A stretch of 64,000 nt of DNA from Limnoperna fortunei (GCA_944474755.1 OX104113.1:50297644-50361643); one strand, 5' to 3'; shown: positions 32,254-45,130, numbered from the stretch's first letter. A program made the numbers and translations. The notes: generated from the letters alone by a model not told the origin.

Positions 32254-32374
32254 TTCTTTTTTGTTTTTGTCCCCTTTTTTAATTAGAATTGTATATATCC
32301 GAATACCACCTACCTTATCAACGTACGTATTTATTTTATGTAAAAAAAAAATTGAATTTTCTCCCCCTTTTATT

Positions 32375-35300
32375 CAAATTCAAATTCAAATTCGTTTATT
32401 GGATAAAGCATAGTCAAATAATGAACAAACAATTATACGATATTGCGTAATCCAATACATTACATGAATACAAACATACAAAATAAATATTTTCAAAGTA
32501 TAATGTAAACTACACATGTATAGTATTATATAGCTATAGTATATGATTGAAATTTTTTTTAAATTAATGTTTAAATGTGTATTAAATTTCAAAAATCATA
32601 TAAATTTGGCTGAATAATTATTACTCTTTGAACTGTTTCAAGAATTTATCTCTAATTGAAAAGGATTCTTGTAAATATAAACAAATATTTTTGGTGTCCT
32701 GTATTGTGGTTGGATTTAATAGGCTACTGGCAATTTTTAGAGGGGTATCATTCGTTCCATTAAAATTTTTATTAAATAAAGTGAAAAATTTATCTCTTAG
32801 TTTATTATAAATGGGACAATCTAACAGAAAGTGTAGTTCATCTTCTACTTTACTTTTGCACGATTTGCAAAATCTTTCTTCTGCAGGAGTAATAGGTTTA
32901 CTATATCTACCTGTTTCAATGGCTAAGCTGTGTGCACTTAGTCTCAGTTTTGTTAGTTTTGACCGAAGGTGTTTATTTATATTGAATTTCAGGTAGTCTT
33001 GAAGTTCAAAATCTTTGGTGATTTGACTAAAAAATCTAAGTTTCCCTGTATTACCATTTTTGATGTGTGAAAGTTCATTTAGTAGTTTTTAGAGAAATAT
33101 GATTTAATTTCTTTTTCGAATTCTATGTGAGTTTTTTCCAGACTATCTAAGTTAAATAAAGTTTTAAAATTTTCTACTGATTTTATCCATGAGGATGTAT
33201 TTTTAGATTTTAGATTTTTGTCTTCCTCAAAGGCTGACCTTAACAAATCATACACATGCTCTTTGGATGATTCGATTTCTAGAAGGCGTTTATAATATTT
33301 AAACATAAGTTTAAAGGCCTTAAAACATAAAGGGTATTGGGATAGCTCCATCTGGATTCCAAAAGTAGAGGTTTTTTTATGAACACCAAGGATGTGTTTC
33401 AGAATCATGTTCTGTGTTTTTTCAAATGTGAATTTGTTTAAATTGTCTAAGTTAAGATTTTGGTCAGCAATCCAAATTTCTGATCCATATGTAAGAATTG
33501 GAACTATCATTGATTCGTATAGTTTAATCCATTTCTGTACAGATAAATTTTCAGAGGATGGTATATTAGTTTTTAAAGCAAAGAAAGCTTTTCTTGCTTT
33601 TAGAGCAAGAACTTCTGGTGCATATTTTAATTTACCATTATTAGTGAAAGTTATTCCAAGATATTTATATTGATCCACAGATTCTAGTGTTTTGTTATTG
33701 AATGTAATTGAAAGTTGAGATTTAGAGTTATTTCTTATTTTTTTACCAAGTGTCATAACTTTTGTTTTCTTAGTATTAATTTTTAGGTCCCATTTTTCAC
33801 AATATTTTCCAAGAGAATTAATACAGTTTTGCAGTCCTAGTGGTGATTCTGAGATGATAACTAAGTCATCTGCATATAACAGGTGATTGAAAGTATGGTT
33901 ATGTAATCTTACTGGGTTTGTTTTAGATTGGTCATCGAAAACTGAATCTATATCATCAACAAATATGTTAAACAATGTGGGGCTTAGGCTGTCCCCTTGT
34001 TTGACTCCAAGGTTTGCCAAAAATGGTTCACTATATGTGTCCCCGAACTTACACGAGTAAAGTGTATTAAAGTACATATCTTTAATAATATTAAGAAAGT
34101 TGCCCCCTATTCCTTTCCTTTCTATTTTTTGAAAGAGTTTATTTCGATTTACACTATCGAATGCTTTCTTGAAATCCACAAAACAGAAATACAATTTCTT
34201 TTTATGGTTATCTAAATATTTATTAATGAGTGTTTTAAGTATAAATATATGATCTGTGGTCCTATAACCACTTCTGAAACCTCCTTGATTAAAGCTAAGG
34301 AGTTCCTTATTTTCTAGGTAGTCAGATAATCTTCTTTGAAGTAATGAAGTAAATAATTTGCCAACACAACTTGTTACGCTTATACCTCTATAGTTATTAC
34401 AGTCATTAGGGTCTCCGGACTTAAAAATTGATGAAATCAAAGTATGATTCCATATTTTAGGAAACTTTCCACTCTTTAGAATTTTATTAAATAAATTTAC
34501 TATAGTTAAAATTAAGGTAGAATTCCCTACTTTGATAAACTCGTTTAAGATTAAGTCAGTTCCTTCCTTTTTACTGTTTTTTAATCTTTTGACACCCTTT
34601 TTGACTTCGTTACATGTAAAGGGGTAGTCTAAGGGAGTGGGTATTTGTTCTTTTCCTTCTGCTGAGTCTTCTTTATTTAATGGTGATTGATTATTGGTTA
34701 ATAACGATTTATAATGCTCAACCCATTCTGATTCAGTTATTGAGTTGAGGGACTCAGTTTTATCTTTTTTAATTTTTTTAAGAGAGCTCCAAAACTGTTT
34801 TGAATTATTTGGATCTATTTCGTTAATGTTGTCAATAAGTGATGAAAAAAAATTATTTTTCAACTGTTTTTTAAGTTTATTATATTCTCTTACGCTTGTA
34901 TGATAGACATTTCTAATCCAAATATTTTTAGGGTCTTTTTGTAATTTCTTTCCTAATGACCTAACCTCTCTACGTAGCATAAGACAATTATTTGACATCC
35001 AAGGTTTTTTAGGTTTTACATTTTTACTTTTATTTTTAGGTCTCTTTGGACGTTTAAAAATTAGTGTTTTTGAGGCAGCTTGAATATATATATTGTTAAG
35101 GTTTGATACAAGCGTATCGATATCTTCAAATTTATCGTCTTCAATTAAGGAGTTAAGAGTGAGGATATTATCTATAGAATCCTTTTCTAGTAATGCATCC
35201 TTATATGTTTCCCTTACATTTTCATCCCATTTATATTGACCTATGTAGGTTTTGTTGGGATTTTGGGTTATCTTTCTTTGTATAGTAGATTTCATATATA

Positions 35301-36601
35301 GTGATATTAAACAGTGATCTGAAAATTCAACAGGAGAATGTACAATAAAGTAATTAATATCGTAAAAAATACTACTAGTAGCAATCATATAGTCAACTAT
35401 GCTTTGCCCATTACTATTATAAAAAGTGAAATATCCCAGTGAGTCTCCGAGGAATCTTCCATTTAAGATACGCATTTGAAAATCTCTACAGATATCAATT
35501 AAAAGTTTACCATGCAAATTTTTGGTTTGGTCTAGCTGATTTCTGGGTATCGGAAAATCTTCACAATAGTTGGATGGTATTGGACATTCATTAATATTTT
35601 CATTATTATCATCATCTTGTATAAAATCTATAAGATTACTTGTCCGTGCGTTAAAGTCACCACACAGAAGAATTTCACCCATTTGTTTATATTTCATTAT
35701 CTCGCTATGCAGTTTTGAGAACACAAGCTCAGATTCTTCTTTTGTATAATATGGTTTTATATAGCAGAAACATAAAAAAGTTTTTTTGTTTAACCCAAAG
35801 AAGGTTTTGTCCAATTTTAACCATATTGAGAAGGCAGATTTCTCTATGACAACAATATTTTTTCCTATATAAGGTTTACAGTAAACTGCGATTCCTCCTG
35901 AGGGTCTTCCTCTACGTTTTCTTTTTGTTGCTTTAACAGTTAAAGGAGGAGAAAAATTTGGAAGGTTCTTCGGAACATCACTGAGAGTTTCGGCACAACC
36001 AATTATATCGTAACTATCTACATAAGATAAAAAATCTTCATCTTGACTTTTAGAGTCATTTAGACCATGAACGTTCCAAAAACCTATATTTAGCATAAAT
36101 TTGTGTATTCTACAGCATAATATATATGTAACAAGCAACAAAAATACATAAATATGGCATTTGTTAAGACAAAAGTTTGTATGTAAGTTGTCTACATATT
36201 TCTCATACATGTTTATCATTTGTACAATGTTCAGAAATCTTATTAAAGAAAAAACAAAACAAAAAACACAATGTATGTTTTTCAATCATGCACACAGACA
36301 TGTGTATTATGTTTGTATTTACTGTGATACTCTACAAGTATATGTACATAAATGGGTTAGAAATAGAGAAGGATTACAATATTTTCTTCAACTTCTCATA
36401 TATTTAAATATATATGTGTTCAGTTTGTGCATGTAATTAGACATAAAAATTCAGTAAACAAATATTACGAAATTTTGTACAAAATCTTATTACAGTCATG
36501 ATAACAACAGGATATTTTCCTAACTTTTAATCAAATTAAATATAAATGTGTTTAATTACCACGTGTATACGTATTCAATTTAAACTGATTGTTACAGTAC
36601 A
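32375..36601 (-). mobile_element. 5S-spacer LINE copy B (no nested insertion)
   Basis: 4227 bp, with the same junctions and the same three-repeat GAATTT tail as copy A. It shows the structure before the nested LINE arrived: endonuclease and reverse transcriptase in one frame. Markers: 1-bp deletion near 33090 (T-run before AGAGAAATATG), Ser in NLKSKN, Lys in KLDKTFFG, and a private Leu at YVFLLL. Confidence 0.93.
33079..36096 (-). CDS. LINE copy B: endonuclease-reverse transcriptase, C-terminally truncated
   Basis: Longest intact LINE frame in the window, 1005 residues from ATG 36096; the frame is open to 36285, but the extra 63 residues are hydrophobic leader-like sequence. Numbering from 36285: APE endonuclease about 64-330 with N71, E99, D210, N212 and D323-H324; linker about 330-520; reverse transcriptase about 560-860 with D704 and YADD at 804-807. 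A 1-bp deletion in a T-run changes the frame after SYFSK and stops it, losing about 155 residues including the C-x2-C-x8-H-x4-C knuckle present in copies A and C (remnant 32621-33078). The catalytic domains are whole; mobility is doubtful. Confidence 0.9.
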   Translation of the reverse strand: MLNIGFWNVHGLNDSKSQDEDFLSYVDSYDIIGCAETLSDVPKNLPNFSPPLTVKATKRKRRGRPSGGIAVYCKPYIGKNIVVIEKSAFSIWLKLDKTFFGLNKKTFLCFCYIKPYYTKEESELVFSKLHSEIMKYKQMGEILLCGDFNARTSNLIDFIQDDDNNENINECPIPSNYCEDFPIPRNQLDQTKNLHGKLLIDICRDFQMRILNGRFLGDSLGYFTFYNSNGQSIVDYMIATSSIFYDINYFIVHSPVEFSDHCLISLYMKSTIQRKITQNPNKTYIGQYKWDENVRETYKDALLEKDSIDNILTLNSLIEDDKFEDIDTLVSNLNNIYIQAASKTLIFKRPKRPKNKSKNVKPKKPWMSNNCLMLRREVRSLGKKLQKDPKNIWIRNVYHTSVREYNKLKKQLKNNFFSSLIDNINEIDPNNSKQFWSSLKKIKKDKTESLNSITESEWVEHYKSLLTNNQSPLNKEDSAEGKEQIPTPLDYPFTCNEVKKGVKRLKNSKKEGTDLILNEFIKVGNSTLILTIVNLFNKILKSGKFPKIWNHTLISSIFKSGDPNDCNNYRGISVTSCVGKLFTSLLQRRLSDYLENKELLSFNQGGFRSGYRTTDHIFILKTLINKYLDNHKKKLYFCFVDFKKAFDSVNRNKLFQKIERKGIGGNFLNIIKDMYFNTLYSCKFGDTYSEPFLANLGVKQGDSLSPTLFNIFVDDIDSVFDDQSKTNPVRLHNHTFNHLLYADDLVIISESPLGLQNCINSLGKYCEKWDLKINTKKTKVMTLGKKIRNNSKSQLSITFNNKTLESVDQYKYLGITFTNNGKLKYAPEVLALKARKAFFALKTNIPSSENLSVQKWIKLYESMIVPILTYGSEIWIADQNLNLDNLNKFTFEKTQNMILKHILGVHKKTSTFGIQMELSQYPLCFKAFKLMFKYYKRLLEIESSKEHVYDLLRSAFEEDKNLKSKNTSSWIKSVENFKTLFNLDSLEKTHIEFEKEIKSYFSKNY

Positions 36602-37222
36602 GTTTCCCTGTGTCATAGCGACGACCACCAAACGGAGGCTGCCGCTGGCTGGGGCTTGGTAGGTAAGTTAGATATTTCTCTCGAAATTCTCCCAGTCTTT
36701 CAGTATTCATTCTCACACAGAATAAATTTATTTTGTCACGAAAATGTAGAATTAGACATGTAAAGCGAGACGCATTTAATGTTTTCTATGTATTCCCTGT
36801 AACAAATATTTCTGTTCAATGTTTAGTGTACATTTATATCGCAAGTTTTTGTGTTATTTGGTATGAAATATTTTTTTATTTCGTGTTGAAAATACTGAAA
36901 AAAACGTACGTGGCCACCTGAAAATTTGGTTTCCGGCCTGCCTTCCGAACCTTTATATAGGCTAAATTGTAATACATTGATGTCTACGGCCATATCACGC
37001 TGAAAACACCGGTTCTCGTCCGATCACCGAAGTTAAGCAGCGTCGAGCCCGGTTAGTACTTGGATGGGTGACCGCCTGGGAATACCGGGTGTTGTAGACA
37101 TTTCTTTTTTGTTTTTGTCCCCTTTTTTAATTAGAATTGTATATATCCGAATACCACCTACCTTATCAACGTACGTATTTATTTTATGTAAAAAAAAAAT
37201 TGAATTTTCTCCCCCTTTTATT
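36602..37222 (+). repeat. 5S rDNA segment 3: one unit between two LINEs
   Basis: Exactly 621 bp, one full repeat unit, separating LINE copies B and C. The spacing is what unequal exchange between neighbouring LINE-bearing units would give. Confidence 0.95.
36982..37101 (+). rRNA. 5S rRNA gene 34
   Basis: Consensus gene. The only 5S copy between LINE B and LINE C; spacer TATC, GTTTTTG. Confidence 0.96.
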
Positions 37223-37468
37223 CAAATTCAAATTCAAATTCGTTTATTGGATAAAGCATAGTCAAATAATGAACAAACAATTATACGATATTGCGTAATC
37301 CAATACATTACATGAATACAAACATACAAAATAAATATTTTCAAAGTATAATGTAAACTACACATGTATAGTATTATATAGCTATAGTATATGATTGAAA
37401 AATTTTTTAAATTAATGTTTAAATGTGTATTAAATTTCAAAAATCATATAAATTTGGCTGAATAATTA

Positions 37469-40034
37469 TTACTCTTTGAACTGTTTCAAGAATTTATCTC
37501 TAATTGAAAAGGATTCTTGTAAATATAAACAAATATTTTTGGTGTCCTGTATTGTGGTTGGATTTAATAGGCTACTGGCAATTTTTAGAGGGGTATCATT
37601 CGTTCCATTAAAATTTTTATTAAATAAAGTGAAAAATTTATCTCTTAGTTTATTATAAATGGGACAATCTAACAGAAAGTGTAGTTCATCTTCTACTTTA
37701 CTTTTGCACGATTTGCAAAATCTTTCTTCTGCAGGAGTAATAGGTTTACTATATCTACCTGTTTCAATGGCTAAGCTGTGTGCACTTAGTCTCAGTTTTG
37801 TTAGTTTTGACCGAAGGTGTTTATTTATATTGAATTTCAGGTAGTCTTGAAGTTCAAAATCTTTGGTGATTTGACTAAAAAATCTAAGTTTCCCTGTATT
37901 ACCATTTTTGATGTGTGAAAGTTCATTTAGTAGTTTTTTAGAGAAATATGATTTAATTTCTTTTTCGAATTCTATGTGAGTTTTTTCCAGACTATCTAAG
38001 TTAAATAAAGTTTTAAAATTTTCTACTGATTTTATCCATGAGGATGTATTTTTATATTTTAGATTTTTGTCTTCCTCAAAGGCTGACCTTAACAAATCAT
38101 ACACATGCTCTTTGGATGATTCGATTTCTAGAAGGCGTTTATAATATTTAAACATAAGTTTAAAGGCCTTAAAACATAAAGGGTATTGGGATAGCTCCAT
38201 CTCGATTCCAAAAGTAGAGGTTTTTTTATGAACACCAAGGATGTGTTTCAGAATCATGTTCTGTGTTTTTTCAAATGTGAATTTGTTTAAATTGTCTAAG
38301 TTAAGATTTTGGTCAGCAATCCAAATTTCTGATCCATATGTAAGAATTGGAACTATCATTGATTCGTATAGTTTAATCCATTTCTGTACAGATAAATTTT
38401 CAGAGGATGGTATATTAGTTTTTAAAGCAAAGAAAGCTTTTCTTGCTTTTAGAGCAAGAACTTCTGGTGCATATTTTAATTTACCATTATTAGTGAAAGT
38501 TATTCCAAGATATTTATATTGATCCACAGATTCTAGTGTTTTGTTATTGAATGTAATTGAAAGTTGAGATTTAGAGTTATTTCTTATTTTTTTACCAAGT
38601 GTCATAACTTTTGTTTTCTTAGTATTAATTTTTAGGTCCCATTTTTCACAATATTTTCCAAGAGAATTAATACAGTTTTGCAGTCCTAGTGGTGATTCTG
38701 AGATGATAACTAAGTCATCTGCATATAACAGGTGATTGAAAGTATGGTTATGTAATCTTACTGGGTTTGTTTTAGATTGGTCATCGAAAACTGAATCTAT
38801 ATCATCAACAAATATGTTAAACAATGTGGGGCTTAGGCTGTCCCCTTGTTTGACTCCAAGGTTTGCCAAAAATGGTTCACTATATGTGTCCCCGAACTTA
38901 CACGAGTAAAGTGTATTAAAGTACATATCTTTAATAATATTAAGAAAGTTGCCCCCTATTCCTTTCCTTTCTATTTTTTGAAAGAGTTTATTTCGATTTA
39001 CACTATCGAATGCTTTCTTGAAATCCACAAAACAGAAATACAATTTCTTTTTATGGTTATCTAAATATTTATTAATGAGTGTTTTAAGTATAAATATATG
39101 ATCTGTGGTCCTATAACCACTTCTGAAACCTCCTTGATTAAAGCTAAGGAGTTCCTTATTTTCTAGGTAGTCAGATAATCTTCTTTGAAGTAATGAAGTA
39201 AATAATTTGCCAACACAACTTGTTACGCTTATACCTCTATAGTTATTACAGTCATTAGGGTCTCCGGACTTAAAAATTGATGAAATCAAAGTATGATTCC
39301 ATATTTTAGGAAACTTTCCACTCTTTAGAATTTTATTAAATAAATTTACTATAGTTAAAATTAAGGTAGAATTCCCTACTTTGATAAACTCGTTTAAGAT
39401 TAAGTCAGTTCCTTCCTTTTTACTGTTTTTTAATCTTTTGACACCCTTTTTGACTTCGTTACATGTAAAGGGGTAGTCTAAGGGAGTGGGTATTTGTTCT
39501 TTTCCTTCTGCTGAGTCTTCTTTATTTAATGGTGATTGATTATTGGTTAATAACGATTTATAATGCTCAACCCATTCTGATTCAGTTATTGAGTTGAGGG
39601 ACTCAGTTTTATCTTTTTTAATTTTTTTAAGAGAGCTCCAAAACTGTTTTGAATTATTTGGATCTATTTCGTTAATGTTGTCAATAAGTGATGAAAAAAA
39701 ATTATTTTTCAACTGTTTTTTAAGTTTATTATATTCTCTTACGCTTGTATGATAGACATTTCTAATCCAAATATTTTTAGGGTCTTTTTGTAATTTCTTT
39801 CCTAATGACCTAACCTCTCTACGTAGCATAAGACAATTATTTGACATCCAAGGTTTTTTAGGTTTTACATTTTTACTTTTATTTTTAGGTCTCTTTGGAC
39901 GTTTAAAAATTAGTGTTTTTGAGGCAGCTTGAATATATATATTGTTAAGGTTTGATACAAGCGTATCGATATCTTCAAATTTATCGTCTTCAATTAAGGA
40001 GTTAAGAGTGAGGATATTATCTATAGAATCCTTT
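37469..40034 (-). pseudogene. LINE copy C: reverse transcriptase and C-terminal part
   Basis: Open from the nested insertion to the natural stop, with YADD and the C-terminal zinc knuckle present. Separated from its endonuclease by the nested LINE, hence classed as broken. Confidence 0.9.
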
Positions 40035-40046
40035 TCTAGTAATGCA
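40035..40046. repeat. Target-site duplication of nested LINE, left (copy C)
   Basis: TCTAGTAATGCA, paired with 41355-41366; the same site as in copies A and D. Confidence 0.88.
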
Positions 40047-41146
40047 AATTAAAGGCATATCCTGGCAACCCCGCCCACGACTGTGTTTTCAAACCTCTAT
40101 ATCAAAACATTTTCGAAAAACATCCAAACAAAATTCAACCTTTTGGCCTCCGAATTAAATCTCATTTGGAAAATTCTGGTATAAATTTAGATGAAATTGC
40201 TGCAATCGAAATTCCGCATAATCCCCCGTGGTTAAACCCCAAACCGATATTTATTTATGATCTTAGAAAACATAAAAAGTCCGACACAAACCATTTAATA
40301 ATACAACAACATTATGCAGAAATTAAATCTTGTTACCCTGACCATAGTACTATTTACACAGACGGGTCAAAAGACGGTGATAAAGTCGCCTCGGCCGCTG
40401 TCTTCGGAGAGCGTGTTGAAACTCGCCGCCTTCCGTCTGCCTCATCTGTATTTACAGCAGAGGCGCAAGCTATTCTTCTTGCGATGAAAATAGTTGCTTC
40501 GTCAGACGAATGCAAATTTATTGTCTGCTCCGATTCCCTGTCTTGTCTACTGGCTATTGAAAATTTCAAAATTAAAAATCCTTACATTTTAAATATTATT
40601 CAAATCTACAAATCTCTTGTTGCTTTGGGAAAAGAGGTTATCTTCTTCTGGATTCCCAGTCATGTCGGAATCCGTGGAAACACAGTCGTGGATCAGGAGG
40701 CTAAAAATGCTCTAAAGAATAATGTCATTAAATGTAATATTCCTTTTACTGATTTTAAACCGTTGATTTTTAAATATATTTCTAGTTTGTGGCAGAGTGG
40801 TTGGGATCTCCAAGTTCATAATAAACTTCATGAGATCCAGCCACTACTGCACACAAATATTTTTAAATATTTTAGAGGTCGAAGAGACCAAGTTGTTTTA
40901 ACAAGATGTCGTCTTGGTCATACCAGGACGACACATAGTTATATTTTAAACAATGAGCCACGACCCGAATGTGTGCCATGCAACAGTCCATACACCATTA
41001 AGCATGTCTTGATGGACTGTGTGGACGTGGCCCACATTCGGGAACGTTTCTATAGTGTAGATACATATTTTAATTTATATAAAACTGTCGCAGGCGACAC
41101 AATTTTAAAGTTTTTAAAAGAAATTAATTTATTTAATAAAATTTAA
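40046..41146 (+). pseudogene. Nested LINE ORF2 C-terminus with RNase H (copy C)
   Basis: Frame open throughout and RNase H catalytic acids kept. One Lys to Asn change distinguishes it from copy A. No start or upstream domains. Confidence 0.88.
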
Positions 41147-41354
41147 TTTCACTACTAAGTGTGATGCTTCATATTTTATTGTTTTAAGTCCCATTTTTAT
41201 CTGTATATACTCTCATATTATTGTATGAGATTACGTTTTAGTATAAAAGGGGAGGCATGACATACTAATAAGTTAAAATCTACAATTTTCACGTCCTGAA
41301 TATAGCTGAAATATTGCTTGCTGGACGTTAAACAACAACCAATCAATCAATCAA
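40047..41354 (+). mobile_element. Nested 5'-truncated RNase H LINE (in copy C)
   Basis: 1308 bp with the same truncation point and tail as in copy A, so it descends from the same insertion event. Confidence 0.92.
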
Positions 41355-41366
41355 TCTAGTAATGCA
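41355..41366. repeat. Target-site duplication of nested LINE, right (copy C)
   Basis: Second TCTAGTAATGCA after the CAAT tail. Confidence 0.88.
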
Positions 41367-42265
41367 TCCTTATATGTTTCCCTTACATTTTCATCCCATT
41401 TATATTGACCTATGTAGGTTTTGTTGGGATTTTGGGTTATCTTTCTTTGTATAGTAGATTTCATATATAGTGATATTAAACAGTGATCTGAAAATTCAAC
41501 AGGAGAATGTACAATAAAGTAATTAATATCGTAAAAAATACTACTAGTAGCAATCATATAGTCAACTATGCTTTGCCCATTACTATTATAAAAAGTGAAA
41601 TATCCCAGTGAGTCTCCGAGGAATCTTCCATTTAAGATACGCATTTGAAAATCTCTACAGATATCAATTAAAAGTTTACCATGCAAATTTTTGGTTTGGT
41701 CTAGCTGATTTCTGGGTATCGGAAAATCTTCACAATAGTTGGATGGTATTGGACATTCATTAATATTTTCATTATTATCATCATCTTGTATAAAATCTAT
41801 AAGATTACTTGTCCGTGCGTTAAAGTCACCACACAGAAGAATTTCACCCATTTGTTTATATTTCATTATCTCGCTATGCAGTTTTGAGAACACAAGCTCA
41901 GATTCTTCTTTTGTATAATATGGTTTTATATAGCAGAAACATAAAAAAGTTTTTTTGTTTAACCCAAAGAAGGTTGTGTCCAATTTTAACCATATTGAGA
42001 AGGCAGATTTCTCTATGACAACAATATTTTTTCCTATATAAGGTTTACAGTAAACTGCGATTCCTCCTGAGGGTCTTCCTCTACGTTTTCTTTTTGTTGC
42101 TTTAACAGTTAAAGGAGGAGAAAAATTTGGAAGGTTCTTCGGAACATCACTGAGAGTTTCGGCACAACCAATTATATCGTAACTATCTACATAAGATAAA
42201 AAATCTTCATCTTGACTTTTAGAGTCATTTAGACCATGAACGTTCCAAAAACCTATATTTAGCAT
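41367..42265 (-). pseudogene. LINE copy C: endonuclease part
   Basis: Same start choice as the other copies (ATG before LNIGFWNVHG). All endonuclease motifs are present, with Thr in KLDTTFFG as in copy A. The frame ends in the nested LINE tail. Confidence 0.9.
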
Positions 42266-43150
42266 AAATTTGTGTATTCTACAGCATAATATATATGTAA
42301 CAAGCAACACAAATACATAAATATGGCATTTGTTAAGACAAAAGTTTGTATGTAAGTTGTCTACATATTTCTCATACATGTTTATCATTTGTACAATGTT
42401 CAGAAATCTTATTAAAGAAAAAACAAAACAAAAAACACAATGTATGTTTTTCAATCATGCACACAGACATGTGTATTATGTTTGTATTTACTGTGATACT
42501 CTACAAGTATATGTACATAAATGGGTTAGAAATAGAGAAGGATTACAATATTTTCTTCAACTTCTCATATATTTAAATATATATGTGTTCAGTTTGTGCA
42601 TGTAATTAGACATAAAAATTCAGTAAACAAATATTACGAAATTTTGTACAAAATCTTATTACAGTCATGATAACAACAGGATATTTTCCTAACTTTTAAT
42701 CAAATTAAATATAAATGTGTTTAATTACCACGTGTATACGTATTCAATTTAAACTGATTGTTACAGTACAGTTTCCCTGTGTCATAGCGACGACCACCAA
42801 ACGGAGGCTGCCGCTGGCTGGGGCTTGGTAGGTAAGTTAGATATTTCTCTCGAAATTCTCCCAGTCTTTCAGTATTCATTCTCACACAGAATAAATTTAT
42901 TTTGTCACGAAAATGTAGAATTAGACATGTAAAGCGAGACGCATTTAATGTTTTCTATGTATTCCCTGTAACAAATATTTCTGTTCAATGTTTAGTGTAC
43001 ATTTATATCGCAAGTTTTTGTGTTATTTGGTATGAAATATTTTTTTATTTCGTGTTGAAAATACTGAAAAAAACGTACGTGGCCACCTGAAAATTTGGTT
43101 TCCGGCCTGCCTTCCGAACCTTTATATAGGCTAAATTGTAATACATTGAT

Positions 43151-43270
43151 GTCTACGGCCATATCACGCTGAAAACACCGGTTCTCGTCCGATCACCGAA
43201 GTTAAGCAGCGTCGAGCCCGGTTAGTACTTGGATGGGTGACCGCCTGGGAATACCGGGTGTTGTAGACAT
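43151..43270 (+). rRNA. 5S rRNA gene 35
   Basis: Consensus gene, 621 bp. Confidence 0.96.
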
Positions 43271-43771
43271 TTCTTTTTTGTTTTTGTCCCCTTTTTTAAT
43301 TAGAATTGTATATATCCGAATACCACCTACCTTATGAACGTACGTATTTATTTTATGTAAAAAAAAAAATTGAATTTTCTCCCCCTTTTATTGTTCCCTG
43401 TGTCATAGCGACGACCACCAAACGGAGGCTGCCGCTGGCTGGGGCTTGGTAGGTAAGTTAGATATTTCTCTCGAAATTCTCCCAGTCTTTCAGTATTCAT
43501 TCTCACACAGAATAAATTTATTTTGTCACGAAAATGTAGAATTAGACATGTAAAGCGAGACGCATTTAATGTTTTCTATGTATTCCCTGTAACAAATATT
43601 TCTGTTCAATGTTTAGTGTACATTTATATCGCAAGTTTTTGTGTTATTTGGTATGAAATATTTTTTTATTTCGTGTTGAAAATACTGAAAAAAACGTACG
43701 TGGCCACCTGAAAATTTGGTTTCCGGCCTGCCTTCCGAACCTTTATATAGGCTAAATTGTAATACATTGAT

Positions 43772-43891
43772 GTCTACGGCCATATCACGCTGAAAACACC
43801 GGTTCTCGTCCGATCACCGAAGTTAAGCAGCGTCGAGCCCGGTAAGTACTTGGATGGGTGACCGCCTGGGAATACCGGGTGTTGTAGACAT
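43772..43891 (+). rRNA. 5S rRNA gene 36
   Basis: T73A, 619-bp unit with TATC. Confidence 0.95.
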
Positions 43892-44390
43892 TTCTTTTTT
43901 GTTTTGTCCCCTTTTTTAATTAGAATTGTATATATCCGAATACCACCTACCTTATCAACGTACGTATTTATTTTATGTAAAAAAAAAATTGAATTTTCTC
44001 CCCCTTTTATTGTTCCCTGTGTCATAGCGACGACCACCAAACGGAGGCTGCCGCTGGCTGGGGCTTGGTAGGTAAGTTAGATATTTCTCTCGAAATTCTC
44101 CCAGTCTTTCAGTATTCATTCTCACACAGAATAAATTTATTTTGTCACGAAAATGTAGAATTAGACATGTAAAGCGAGACGCATTTAATGTTTTCTATGT
44201 ATTCCCTGTAACAAATATTTCTGTTCAATGTTTAGTGTACATTTATATCGCAAGTTTTTGTGTTATTTGGTATGAAATATTTTTTTATTTCGTGTTGAAA
44301 ATACTGAAAAAAACGTACGTGGCCACCTGAAAATTTGGTTTCCGGCCTGCCTTCCGAACCTTTATATAGGCTAAATTGTAATACATTGAT

Positions 44391-44510
44391 GTCTACGGCC
44401 ATATCACGCTGAAAACACCGGTTCTCGTCCGATCACCGAAGTTAAGCAGCGTCGAGCCCGGTTAGTACTTGGATGGGTGACCGCCTGGGAATACCGGGTG
44501 TTGTAGACAT
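44391..44510 (+). rRNA. 5S rRNA gene 37
   Basis: Consensus gene, 620 bp. Confidence 0.96.
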
Positions 44511-45010
44511 TTCTTTTTTGTTTTTGTCCCCTTTTTTAATTAGAATTGTATATATCCGAATACCACCTACCTTATGAACGTACGTATTTATTTTATGTAA
44601 AAAAAAAATTGAATTTTCTCCCCCTTTTATTGTTCCCTGTGTCATAGCGACGACCACCAAACGGAGGCTGCCGCTGGCTGGGGCTTGGTAGGTAAGTTAG
44701 ATATTTCTCTCGAAATTCTCCCAGTCTTTCAGTATTCATTCTCACACAGAATAAATTTATTTTGTCACGAAAATGTAGAATTAGACATGTAAAGCGAGAC
44801 GCATTTAATGTTTTCTATGTATTCCCTGTAACAAATATTTCTGTTCAATGTTTAGTGTACATTTATATCGCAAGTTTTTGTGTTATTTGGTATGAAATAT
44901 TTTTTTATTTCGTGTTGAAAATACTGAAAAAAACGTACGTGGCCACCTGAAAATTTGGTTTCCGGCCTGCCTTCCGAACCTTTATATAGGCTAAATTGTA
45001 ATACATTGAT

Positions 45011-45130
45011 GTCTACGGCCATATCACGCTGAAAACACCGGTTCTCGTCCGATCACCTAAGTTAAGCAGCGTCGAGCCCGGTTAGTACTTGGATGGGTGA
45101 CCGCCTGGGAATACCGGGTGTTGTAGACAT
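45011..45130 (+). rRNA. 5S rRNA gene 38
   Basis: G48T (CACCTAAG), private, just before box A. TAATAAAA spacer. Confidence 0.94.

Larger units (their letters stand above)
24308..32374 (+). repeat. 5S rDNA tandem array, segment 2 (13 genes)
   Basis: Continues in register from segment 1 across LINE copy A. It contains two consecutive 4-unit blocks (genes at 26550 and 29031 onward, 2481 bp each). The first spacer remnant carries a private AATTTGACATG change. Confidence 0.95.
37223..42770 (-). mobile_element. 5S-spacer LINE copy C (with nested LINE)
   Basis: 5548 bp, the same length and structure as copy A. Private differences include Gln to Glu in FGIEMELS and Lys to Asn in the nested ORF (YILNII). 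The C-terminal frame is intact, as in copy A. Confidence 0.92.

Noticed and set aside
36097..36285. N-terminal extension of the LINE frame
   Set aside because: 63 residues of hydrophobic, leader-like sequence before the normal start of an APE endonuclease; more likely 5' untranslated.
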